From Pseudomonadota bacterium (GTDB lineage: Bacteria > Pseudomonadota > Alphaproteobacteria > Acetobacterales > Acetobacteraceae), in assembly GCA_021785335.1 (NCBI GenBank), contig JAJYFW010000141.1, positions 1 to 5,847 on the forward strand: a stretch of DNA of 5,847 nt, given 5' to 3'. The position numbers and the translations under genes are program-made. Under the pieces are notes generated by a model, which saw only the letters and a program-made list of their open reading frames with translations, had not been told where the DNA came from and ran no database searches. This document shows positions 1 through 5,737 of this stretch, one piece after another (positions within the stretch are counted from its first letter, which is position 1; the number at the start of each line of letters is the position of its first letter).

Positions 1-495
1 GGCCATGTGCCGCAATCCGCGGCGAGCCCGATCCCGTTCGGCATGCTGCTCAACCTCGCGAGCGTGGTGAACGCGGAATCGACGGACATCCTCTGGGGCT
101 TCATCCGCCGCTACGTCCCCGGCGCGAGCCCGCAGGAGATGCCGTTCCTCGCCCGCCTGGTGGACTACGCCGTGGCCTACTACCGCGACCGCATCCGCCC
201 GTCCAAGACGTTCCGACAGCCCAACGAGATCGAGCGCGGGGCGCTGGCCGACCTCGCCCGCACGCTGGCCGACCTGCCCGCCTCCGAGCCCGGCGACGCG
301 ATCCAGGAGCTGCTCTACGAGGTCGGCAAGCGCCACGCCTTCGCCAATCTGCGCGACTGGTTCGCCTGCCTCTACCAGGTGCTGCTGGGCCAGCAGGAAG
401 GGCCGCGCTTCGGTCCGTTCGTCGCCCTCTACGGCGTCGCCGAGACCGTGGCGCTCATCGAGACCGCGCTCGACCGCCCCGCCGACGCGGCCTGA
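1..495 (+). CDS. lysK: Class I lysyl-tRNA synthetase, C-terminal part (5' end off the window)
   Basis: This cytoplasmic enzyme charges tRNA(Lys) with lysine using ATP. Only the last 164 residues are present; the frame is open to the left edge, so the GTG at position 7 is an internal Val and not a start. Recognition rests on the C-terminal helical region of archaeal-type class I LysRS: the segment SPIPFGMLLNLASVVNAES followed by ILWGFIRRYVPG, and the closing stretch LLGQQEGPRFGPFVALYGV with a terminal short helix. The HIGH and KMSKS catalytic motifs lie upstream and cannot be checked. It ends in TGA at 493-495, 12 nt before an MprF-family gene whose relatives consume Lys-tRNA(Lys), which suggests co-transcription. 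I recognise the family from memory of its conserved C-terminus. The class II LysRS is unrelated in sequence and does not fit. Confidence 0.87.
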   Translation, partial: GHVPQSAASPIPFGMLLNLASVVNAESTDILWGFIRRYVPGASPQEMPFLARLVDYAVAYYRDRIRPSKTFRQPNEIERGALADLARTLADLPASEPGDAIQELLYEVGKRHAFANLRDWFACLYQVLLGQQEGPRFGPFVALYGVAETVALIETALDRPADAA

Positions 496-507
496 TCGCC
501 TCTCGCG

Positions 508-2502
508 ATGACTCCTTCCGGCGGCAGGGAGAAGACGGGCAAGCGACTGCTGCGCCTGGCGCCGACCCTGCTCGGGCTCGGCCTGCTGGTCGCCGCCTTC
601 TTCGGCATCCGCCACGAGCTGCGCCACCTCAAGCCCGGCGACATCCACAGGGCACTTGCCGCGATCCCGCAGAGCACGGTGCTGCTGGCGGCGGGGCTGA
701 CCGTCATTTCCTACGGCCTGCTCACCTTCTACGACCGCCTGGCGACGATCTATGCGGGGAAGAAGGTGAGCACGCTGCGCGTCGCGTTCGCCAGCTTCTG
801 CGCCTACGCGCTCGCGCACAGCCTCGGCGTGCCGGCGCTGTCCGGGGCGGCGGTGCGGCTGCGGCTCTACGCGCTGTGGGGGCTGACACCGGTGCAGATC
901 GGCAAGGTCACCGCCTTCTGCGGCCTCACCTTCGCCCTCGGCGCGCTGGTGCTCGCCGGCATCGTGCTGGTCTGGGAGCCGGCGACGGTGCCGTTCATCG
1001 GCGCCCACGTCCCAGGCTGGGCGCTGCGCGGCATCGGGCTCGCGCTGTTCGCCGCGGTGCTCGCCTACGCGACGCTCGCGCGCACGCTGGGCCGGGTGCG
1101 GCTGTTCGGCACCGAGATCGAGCTGCCGGGCCTGCGCATGGCCTTCGCGCAGATCCTGCTCGCGACGGTGGACGTCGCCTTCACCGCGCTGATCTTCTAC
1201 GTGCTGCTGCCGCCGGCGCCGGGGCTTACCTACCTGCGCTTCCTCGGCGTCTACCTCACCGCCTACTCGGCGGGGCTGATCGCCAACGTCCCGGGCGGGC
1301 TCGGCGTCTTCGACTCCGGGATGCTGCTCGGCCTCGCGCCCTGGCTGAAGGCGCCCTCGGTCCTGGGCGGGCTGCTCATCTTCCGGCTCTACTACTACGT
1401 GATCCCGCTCTTCATCGCCGGCGGGTTGTTCGCGGGCCACGAGGCGCTGGTGCGCAGCCGCGAACTCGCCGGCCGCCCCGCCAACGGCTCCGCGGGCGGG
1501 TGGGTGCAGCCCGACATGGCGGTGGGGCTGGTCGCCGGCCTCGTCGCCCTGGCCGCGGCGCTGCTGCTCTCGCTCGGCGCGCTCGAGCACAGCCCCGCGA
1601 TCGTCCGCCCCGGCTTCGACATCGCCTCCCTGCTCTTCGGCGCCAGCCAGTTCGCCCCGAGCCTGCTCGGCGCGGCGCTGCTGGTGATCGCGCTCGCGCT
1701 CAACCAGCGCGTCGTGCTCGCCTGGCGCGCGGCGCTCGTGCTGCTGATGGCCGCCGCCGCGCTGACCTGGGCGCAGGGCCAACCCGGCTGGATCGTGCTC
1801 TGGCTTGCCGCGACGGCGGGGGTGGTGGCGCCGTTCCGCCCGCTCTTCTCGCGCCGCTCCCGGCTGCTCGCGGGTCCGTTCGACGCGCCGACGACCCTGT
1901 CGCTGGTCGCCCTCGCGGTCGGGATCGGCGTGCTGGCCTCGACAGCCCAGCGCGTGCGCGCCTTCGCGCATGCCGGCATCGGCCGTGGCGGGGGCAGTTT
2001 CTGGGGCATCGTCGCCTCCGACGATATTCCGCATGGCGTGCGCGCCTCGGTGGGGCTCGCCACGGTGATCGCGCTGGTCGCGCTGTGGCGCCTGGTGCGG
2101 CCCGCGCGCGTCGCCTACGACCCGTGGAACAGCACCACGGCGGCGCGTTTTGCCGCCCTCGGTTCCCCCGAACCCGTGGGCGCCGACGGCATCGTCTGGG
2201 GCGAGGGGCGCCGCGCGGCGATCGCGTTCCGCCGCCGCGACCGCGTGCTGCTGGGCCTCGGCGATCCGCGCGGCGCGGAGGACGATCGCGCTTCCGCGCT
2301 GCGCCGGCTGCGCGACCTCGCCGTCGAGGAGGGGCGCGATGTCGCGGTGCTGCACGCCGGCAGCGCGCTCGCGCCGGTCTATGGGGAATTGGGGCTGGTG
2401 CTGCTGCCGCTGGATGGCGAGGGCTTCCCCGGCAGCAACCTCGCGTGCGCGGAGCGAGACCTCGCGATCCTGTTGCCGCTGCTGCACGAGAAGCCGGCAT
2501 AG
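508..2502 (+). CDS. MprF / lysylphosphatidylglycerol synthase-family membrane protein with shortened C-terminal domain
   Basis: MprF proteins transfer lysine (or alanine) from aminoacyl-tRNA to phosphatidylglycerol and flip the product to the outer leaflet, reducing negative surface charge. The 664-residue product shows about eight N-terminal hydrophobic segments (roughly residues 13-33, 55-73, 92-110, 135-155, 171-191, 212-235, 243-275, 285-310). The flippase-type motif NVPGGLGVFDSG lies at 260-271. About six more segments follow (near 337-357, 385-405, 408-422, 427-445, 462-480, 511-530), matching the usual 14-helix layout. Residues about 538-664 resemble the first part of the cytosolic DUF2156/GNAT-like synthase domain (VLLGLGDPRG, then a helix, then VYGELGLVLLPLDGE). 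MprF is usually about 850 residues with two GNAT-like halves; here the second half is missing. The ATG at 508 has no clear Shine-Dalgarno and lies 12 nt after lysK, consistent with translational coupling. Family assignment is firm; synthase activity is doubtful, so I give no symbol. Confidence 0.85.
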   Translation: MTPSGGREKTGKRLLRLAPTLLGLGLLVAAFFGIRHELRHLKPGDIHRALAAIPQSTVLLAAGLTVISYGLLTFYDRLATIYAGKKVSTLRVAFASFCAYALAHSLGVPALSGAAVRLRLYALWGLTPVQIGKVTAFCGLTFALGALVLAGIVLVWEPATVPFIGAHVPGWALRGIGLALFAAVLAYATLARTLGRVRLFGTEIELPGLRMAFAQILLATVDVAFTALIFYVLLPPAPGLTYLRFLGVYLTAYSAGLIANVPGGLGVFDSGMLLGLAPWLKAPSVLGGLLIFRLYYYVIPLFIAGGLFAGHEALVRSRELAGRPANGSAGGWVQPDMAVGLVAGLVALAAALLLSLGALEHSPAIVRPGFDIASLLFGASQFAPSLLGAALLVIALALNQRVVLAWRAALVLLMAAAALTWAQGQPGWIVLWLAATAGVVAPFRPLFSRRSRLLAGPFDAPTTLSLVALAVGIGVLASTAQRVRAFAHAGIGRGGGSFWGIVASDDIPHGVRASVGLATVIALVALWRLVRPARVAYDPWNSTTAARFAALGSPEPVGADGIVWGEGRRAAIAFRRRDRVLLGLGDPRGAEDDRASALRRLRDLAVEEGRDVAVLHAGSALAPVYGELGLVLLPLDGEGFPGSNLACAERDLAILLPLLHEKPA

Positions 2503-2534
2503 CGGCGCCGGAAAACGCAACCGGGAAAATGAAA

Positions 2535-2560
2535 ACGCCGCCGGATCGCTCCGGCGGCGT
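2535..2560 (-). terminator. Rho-independent terminator of the cold-shock gene, between convergent genes
   Basis: A perfect 11-bp inverted repeat (ACGCCGCCGGA at 2535-2545, TCCGGCGGCGT at 2550-2560) encloses the 4-nt loop TCGC. Read on the - strand it lies 26 nt after the cold-shock stop codon, and the T-rich run TTTTCATTTT follows or overlaps its base (about 2526-2535). On the + strand it begins 33 nt after the MprF-family stop codon, but no T tract follows there. It is therefore an intrinsic terminator chiefly for the - strand gene, possibly helping to stop the + strand transcript as well. Confidence 0.85.
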
Positions 2561-2586
2561 GTATCAGCTTCGGCTGTCTGCTGCGG

Positions 2587-2790
2587 TCAGAGCAGCTTGA
2601 GGTTCGTCGCCGCCGCCTTGCCGCGCTCCATGGCGGTGTCGTACGAAACCTTCTGCCCCTCATTCAGCCCACGCAGGCCCGCTGCCTGCACGGCGGTGAT
2701 GTGGACGAAAACGTCCTTGCCACCGTCCTGCGGCATGATGAACCCAAAACCCTTCGTGGTGTTGAACCACTTGACCGTCCCGGTCGCCAT
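2587..2790 (-). CDS. Cold-shock domain protein (CspA family)
   Basis: This is a small cytoplasmic single-stranded nucleic-acid-binding protein, of the type that acts as an RNA chaperone during cold shock or growth transitions. The 67-residue product is one complete cold-shock domain. It begins MATGTVKWFN, with RNP1-like KGFGFI at residues 13-18 and RNP2-like VFVHI at 27-31, and ends GKAAATNLKLL; this is the standard CspA length. The frame stays open upstream to about 2943. The ATG at 2790 is chosen because it gives the canonical Csp N-terminus and has a GGAG (2799-2802) eight bases before it, whereas the upstream extension has no family resemblance. It has its own -35-like box and a leader of about 120 nt, plus a strong terminator, so it is probably monocistronic. 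Paralogue identity (cspA, cspE and so on) cannot be decided from the sequence. Confidence 0.96.
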   Translation of the reverse strand: MATGTVKWFNTTKGFGFIMPQDGGKDVFVHITAVQAAGLRGLNEGQKVSYDTAMERGKAAATNLKLL

Positions 2791-2798
2791 TTCCGTCA

Positions 2799-2804
2799 CT
2801 CCGT
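2799..2804 (-). promoter_or_regulatory. Ribosome binding site of the cold-shock gene
   Basis: On the - strand the sequence ACGGAG, followed 8 nt later by ATG at 2790, is a good Shine-Dalgarno. It fixes the start of the 67-residue protein against a longer open frame. The TGACGG motif occurs twice just before the ATG. Confidence 0.75.
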
Positions 2805-2813
2805 CATTTTCGT

Positions 2814-2829
2814 CCCGCAACAGCGCGGG
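2814..2829 (-). other. Small GC hairpin in the cold-shock leader, just upstream of the RBS
   Basis: CCCGC at 2814-2818 and GCGGG at 2825-2829 form a perfect 5-bp GC stem around a 6-nt loop. The stem ends about 10 nt before the Shine-Dalgarno in the - strand transcript. It could modulate ribosome access, but short GC stems are common by chance in DNA this GC-rich. Confidence 0.35.
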
Positions 2830-2842
2830 GCTGGAAACAACC

Positions 2843-2879
2843 GTGCCTCTGGTCCCTTGAAGGCACCGGGCGAAGTGCC
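2843..2879 (-). other. Competing hairpins in the cold-shock mRNA leader
   Basis: In - strand RNA three short segments occur in order: A, GGCAC (2879-2875); B, GTGCCT (2866-2861); C, AGGCAC (2848-2843). B can pair with A (5 bp, 6 with a G-U) or with C (6 bp), but not with both. Mutually exclusive pairing of this kind can underlie a temperature- or factor-sensitive leader, as known for enterobacterial cspA mRNA. A function here is inference only; the stems are short. Confidence 0.35.
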
Positions 2880-2920
2880 GGGTCGCGCAGCAAGCCGAGC
2901 CAAGATGCGATTGCCAAGGT

Positions 2921-2950
2921 AAAATGCCCGCAATTGTGAGCAAATGTCAA
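2921..2950 (-). promoter_or_regulatory. Candidate promoter of the cold-shock gene
   Basis: On the - strand, a perfect TTGACA (2950-2945) is followed after 18 bp by CATTTT (2926-2921), which matches only three of six bases of a sigma-70 -10 box. Transcription would begin near 2914, giving a leader of about 120 nt, in line with long csp leaders. The site lies in the most AT-rich stretch of the intergenic region. The -35 is convincing and the -10 is weak. Confidence 0.45.
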
Positions 2951-2963
2951 TTGCGGCGATTTT
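2921..2963. repeat. 43-bp interrupted dyad (CCGCAATTG - N11 - CAATTGCGG, extended)
   Basis: CCGCAATTG (2928-2936) and CAATTGCGG (2948-2956) are a perfect 9-bp inverted repeat separated by 11 bp. After a 2-bp mismatch on each side the symmetry resumes with AAAAT (2921-2925) and ATTTT (2959-2963), giving 14 of 16 symmetric pairs. The cores are 20 bp apart centre to centre, about two helical turns, which would suit a dimeric regulator. It covers the -35 and the candidate -10 of the cold-shock gene. Alternatively, its RNA hairpin followed by ATTTT could terminate the amidohydrolase transcript, which stops at 2993. The sequence alone does not decide between operator and terminator. Confidence 0.6.
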
Positions 2964-2992
2964 TGTGCCGTCAACCATCTCGATTCCGCTGT

Positions 2993-4231
2993 CTAGAGGG
3001 CCATCCGCACCACCCGCCCCGCCTGCACGATCCCGGGAATATTCCGCTCCGGCTGGGCGAGCGGCGTCACGTCCTCCAACGGGTTGCAGCCGGTGACGAG
3101 CAGGTCCGCGATGGCGCCCTCGGCCACGACGCCGAGCCTGCCTTGCATGCGGATCAGCTTCGCGGCCTCGGTCGTCGCCGCAGCGAGGATCTCGCGCGCC
3201 GGCAGCACGCGCGCGCGGATCGCGAATTCCTCGCTCTGGCGCACATGCGTCTCGCCGAGCAGGTCGGTACCGAACGCCATCCGCACGCCGGCCTCGCGCA
3301 GGATCGACAGGCTCGCGAGACCAGCGCCGCGCACGTCCTCGATCTTGGCGATGGAGGCCGGCGGCAGGCCGAGGCTCGGCCCATCGGTCGCGAGCGCCTC
3401 GTAGGTCACCAGCGTCGGCACCGCGACGCAGCCGGCCTTGGCGGCCAGCGCCGCCGTCGGCGCGTCGATGCGGTTGCAGTGCTCGAGGCTGTGCACGCCG
3501 GCGGCGACGGCGCGCGCGATCGCGGGCGAGGTGTAGAGATGCGCCGAGACATAGGTGCCGGCGTCCGCCGCCTCCTCCACCGCGGCGCGCATCTCGGCCT
3601 CGGAATAGCCCTGCCAGGTGATCGGGTCCGTGGGGCTCGCGACGCCGCCATTGGCCATGATCTTGATGAACATCGCCCCTTCCCGCAGCTCCTCGCGGGC
3701 GGCGCGGCGCACCTCGTCCACGCCGTCGGCGACGCGCCCGAGCGAGCCGAAATTGCGGCGCCAGCGATGCGGGTCGTGCCAGTCGCTGCGCGGCCGGAGA
3801 TCGACATGCCCGCCGGTCTTGGAAAGCGCCTTGCCGCAGACGATGAGGCGCGGCCCCTCGGCGAGCCCTGCCTCGACGGCCTCGGCCAGCGCGAAGGGGG
3901 CGCCGCCCACGTCGCGCACCGTGGTGAAGCCGCGATGCAGCATTCCCTTCATGATCGGCAGCGAGCGCAGCACCGCCGTTGCTTCCGGCAGCTGCGCGTT
4001 CTGGCCGAGATTCATCATCGAGGCGACGACGTGCACGTGGCAGTCGATCAGGCCTGGCATCAGCGTGCGGCCCTTGAGGTCGACGACGAGCCGGTCCGCC
4101 ACGGCCACCGGACGCGCCGCGAGGTCGCGGATCGTTCCGTCCTCGACGAGGACATGTCCCTCCAGCGGCTCGGCGCGCGTGGCGTCGACGATGCGGGCGT
4201 TGGCGAAGAGGATCTGTTTCGGTTGGGTCAT
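2993..4231 (-). CDS. Metal-dependent amidohydrolase, COG1228 prolidase-like
   Basis: This is a predicted binuclear-metal hydrolase of the amidohydrolase superfamily, 412 residues. A small N-terminal beta-sandwich part (about 1-58) leads into the TIM barrel at PGLIDCHVHV, with metal ligands H65 and H67. K190 in MFIKIMANGG is the probable carboxylated bridging lysine. H231 in SAHLYTSPAIARAV and H251 in HSLEHCN are the next ligands, and D323 in FGTDLLGE is the catalytic aspartate. The C-terminus (EGAIADLLVTGCNPLEDV) returns to the sandwich domain. The KIM..GG, AHxYT and GTDLLGE arrangement resembles COG1228 enzymes characterised as Xaa-Pro/Xaa-Arg dipeptidases, rather than classical imidazolonepropionase; the substrate is inferred only. 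No signal peptide is seen, so it is probably cytoplasmic. The start at 4231 has AGGGAG 5 nt upstream, overlapping the stop of the preceding phosphatase gene, so the two are almost certainly co-transcribed. Confidence 0.88.
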   Translation of the reverse strand: MTQPKQILFANARIVDATRAEPLEGHVLVEDGTIRDLAARPVAVADRLVVDLKGRTLMPGLIDCHVHVVASMMNLGQNAQLPEATAVLRSLPIMKGMLHRGFTTVRDVGGAPFALAEAVEAGLAEGPRLIVCGKALSKTGGHVDLRPRSDWHDPHRWRRNFGSLGRVADGVDEVRRAAREELREGAMFIKIMANGGVASPTDPITWQGYSEAEMRAAVEEAADAGTYVSAHLYTSPAIARAVAAGVHSLEHCNRIDAPTAALAAKAGCVAVPTLVTYEALATDGPSLGLPPASIAKIEDVRGAGLASLSILREAGVRMAFGTDLLGETHVRQSEEFAIRARVLPAREILAAATTEAAKLIRMQGRLGVVAEGAIADLLVTGCNPLEDVTPLAQPERNIPGIVQAGRVVRMAL

Positions 4232-4236
4232 GCGAT

Positions 4237-4242
4237 CTCCCT
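4237..4242 (-). promoter_or_regulatory. Ribosome binding site of the amidohydrolase, overlapping the phosphatase stop codon
   Basis: On the - strand AGGGAG lies 5 nt before the ATG at 4231 and shares bases with the TAG stop (4243-4241) of the upstream gene. It sets the amidohydrolase start and implies coupled translation of the two genes. Confidence 0.75.
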
Positions 4243-5071
4243 AGCGCCAATCGGCGGGCAAACCCAGGGCCCCGGGTTCGATCGCGGCCCCGATCGAGGC
4301 GGCGAGCGGGCCCGCGACGGCGGGCGTGGCGGCGAGGATCGGGCAGCCCTCGCTCATCGTCGGCCCCGAAGTGAAGGGCGAGACCCGCGCGCCGGCCTCC
4401 GCCAGGATCGCGAGCCCCGCCGCGACGTCCCAGAGATTGGAGTGCAGCTCCACATAGGCATCCGTGCGGCCGCAGGCGACATCCATGAGCGCGAGCGCGC
4501 CGGAGCCGCCGAGCCGCACCGCGGCACCGGTCGCCATCACGGCGGCGAGCATCGCCTGGAACATCGCGTTGGGCCGCCGCAGCGACCAGCCGAGTTCCAC
4601 CGTTCCGCGCTCCAGCGCCGTGGTGGCCGCGACGCGGATCGGCGCACCGTTGCAGGTGGCGCCGAGGCCGCGCGCGGCGGCATAGGTCTCGCCGAGCGCC
4701 GGCGCGGCGATGACGCCGAGCAGCGCCTCGTCGCCGGCCATCAGCCCCAGCGAGACGCAGAATCGCGTGCTTCCGCGGGCATAGTTCGCCGTGCCGTCGA
4801 TCGGGTCGATGACCCAGGTCAGCGCGCCGGCCCGCCGTCCGCCCTCCTCGCCGAGAAACCCGTCCCGCGGAAAGGCCCCGGCGAGTGCCGCGCCGACGAG
4901 GCGCTCGACCGCGCCATCGGCCTCGGTCAGCCAGTCCTGCACGCCCTTGAGCGTCGCCGCCGGCGCCCCCGCCGCCGGGCGCATCGCCAGCGCCATGCGC
5001 CCCGCTTCCTCCACCAGGCGCGTCGCGACCGCGAGCCGCGCCTGCAGATCTTCCGTCGTCACACCGGTCAT
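4241..5071 (-). CDS. Inositol monophosphatase-family phosphatase
   Basis: This is a Mg2+-dependent, lithium-sensitive-type phosphomonoesterase of the IMPase/SuhB fold, 276 residues, probably cytoplasmic. Visible family features are KGVQDWLTEAD (42-52), GEE with E75, the metal-binding signature WVIDPIDGTANYARG (86-100; D89 and D92), and the C-terminal signature NLWDVAAGLAILAEAGA (212-228; D215). All the usual metal ligands are present, so the enzyme should be active. Members of this family hydrolyse inositol-1-phosphate, histidinol phosphate, 3'-phosphoadenosine 5'-phosphate or fructose-1,6-bisphosphate, and the sequence does not reveal which. It is the first gene of a - strand pair with the amidohydrolase, 9 nt apart. 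The ATG at 5071 has only a weak purine-rich region upstream. A GTG at codon 4 is possible but has no better ribosome site. Confidence 0.9.
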   Translation of the reverse strand: MTGVTTEDLQARLAVATRLVEEAGRMALAMRPAAGAPAATLKGVQDWLTEADGAVERLVGAALAGAFPRDGFLGEEGGRRAGALTWVIDPIDGTANYARGSTRFCVSLGLMAGDEALLGVIAAPALGETYAAARGLGATCNGAPIRVAATTALERGTVELGWSLRRPNAMFQAMLAAVMATGAAVRLGGSGALALMDVACGRTDAYVELHSNLWDVAAGLAILAEAGARVSPFTSGPTMSEGCPILAATPAVAGPLAASIGAAIEPGALGLPADWR

Positions 5072-5128
5072 GCGTCCATGAGACCCCGTCCCCGTTGCGC
5101 CGGCAATCCCGTGCCGTCACAAAGCCGC
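5072..5128. promoter_or_regulatory. Divergent intergenic region between the phosphatase and coaE
   Basis: Only 57 nt separate the two divergent start codons. I see no convincing promoter: the best + strand match (TTGCGC at 5095, CACAAA 17 bp later) is poor and would start transcription almost at the coaE ATG. Neither gene has a clear Shine-Dalgarno here. Promoters probably overlap the neighbouring coding regions, or the messages have very short leaders. Confidence 0.3.
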
Positions 5129-5737
5129 ATGCGCGTCATCGGCCTCACCGGCGGCATCGGCATGGGCAAATCCGCGGCCGCGACGATGTTCCGTCGCCTC
5201 GGCCTGCCCGTGTTCGACGCCGACGCCGCGGTGCACCGCCTGCAGGCGCCGGGCGGCGCCGCGCTGTCGGCGATCGCGCGCGCCTTCCCCGGCACGGTGC
5301 GCGGCGGCCGCCTCGACCGCGCCGCGCTGCGCGTCTGCGTGCTCGCCGATCCCACGGCGCTGCGCCGGCTCGAGGCGATCCTGCACCCGATGGTGCGCGC
5401 GGCAGAGCGCCGGTTCCTCGCGCAGGCCCGCGCGCACGGCCACCCTCTCGCGGTGCTCGACATTCCGCTGCTGTTCGAGACCGGGGGCGAGGACCGCGCG
5501 GACATCGTCGTCGTCGTCTCCGCACCCGGACCGGTGCAGCGCGCGCGTGTGCGCGCCCGCGGCCGCAGCGACGCCGAGATCGCCGCCATCCTCGCGCGCC
5601 AGATGCCGGATGCCGAGAAGCGCCGCCGCGCCCATTACGTCGTCCGCACCGGGCTCTCGCGCCACGAGAGCCAGCGCCGGCTGCGACGCCTGGTGCGCCA
5701 GTTGCGGGAAGAAGCTGGACGAAAGGAGGAGGCATGA
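5129..5737 (+). CDS. coaE: Dephospho-CoA kinase
   Basis: This cytoplasmic enzyme catalyses the last step of coenzyme A synthesis, the ATP-dependent 3'-phosphorylation of dephospho-CoA. The product is 202 residues, the normal family length. It begins MRVIGLTGGIGMGKS, with the Walker A P-loop at residues 8-15. Next come FDADAAVHRL (29-38, with the catalytic-region DAD), LEAILHPMVR (81-90), VLDIPLLFETG (109-119) and the lid and late region ILARQMPDAEKRRRAHYVV (154-172). The usual Asp in the final A-D-[YF]-V motif is His here (H169). The ATG at 5129 puts the P-loop where the family has it. In-frame GTG (5111) and ATG (5078) starts would add 6 or 17 unconserved residues. No good Shine-Dalgarno precedes it. 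The stop overlaps the dnaQ start, a pairing common in alphaproteobacteria. Confidence 0.96.
   Translation: MRVIGLTGGIGMGKSAAATMFRRLGLPVFDADAAVHRLQAPGGAALSAIARAFPGTVRGGRLDRAALRVCVLADPTALRRLEAILHPMVRAAERRFLAQARAHGHPLAVLDIPLLFETGGEDRADIVVVVSAPGPVQRARVRARGRSDAEIAAILARQMPDAEKRRRAHYVVRTGLSRHESQRRLRRLVRQLREEAGRKEEA
5723..5729 (+). promoter_or_regulatory. Ribosome binding site of dnaQ
   Basis: AAGGAGG, a full consensus Shine-Dalgarno, sits inside the last codons of coaE, 4 nt before the ATG at 5734 (a second AGG follows it directly). It supports this start and contrasts with the poor ribosome site of coaE. Confidence 0.85.

Noticed and set aside
7..9. GTG as the start codon of a 162-residue gene
   Set aside because: The frame is open to the window edge and the residues match an internal region of class I LysRS, so the gene is simply cut by the window.
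2503..2534. Remnant of the missing second synthase half after the MprF-family stop
   Set aside because: There are only 32 nt before the terminator hairpin, and no frame there resembles the second GNAT-like half.
876..2600. A 574-codon + strand frame inside the MprF-family gene
   Set aside because: It is out of frame with a clear 14-helix membrane protein and is Arg/Ala/Pro-rich, typical of a GC-driven shadow.
2791..2943. N-terminal extension of the cold-shock protein to 118 residues
   Set aside because: The added 51 residues are unlike any cold-shock domain. A good Shine-Dalgarno sits at the standard MATGTVKWFN start, and the extension covers the probable promoter and leader.
2796..5120. 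A 774-codon - strand frame overlapping the same two genes
   Set aside because: It is in a different frame from both recognised products, has low-complexity Arg/Gly/Ala composition and shows no family motif.
5095..5123. Sigma-70 promoter TTGCGC - 17 bp - CACAAA for coaE
   Set aside because: The -10 matches only three of six bases and transcription would begin at the start codon; this is no better than chance in this region.
2924..5737. A 937-codon open frame on the + strand running antisense through the amidohydrolase and phosphatase genes into coaE
   Set aside because: Only the last 202 codons, from 5129, match a protein family. The rest is Arg/Ala/Gly-rich shadow translation opposite two well-supported - strand genes, as expected when third positions are nearly all G or C.
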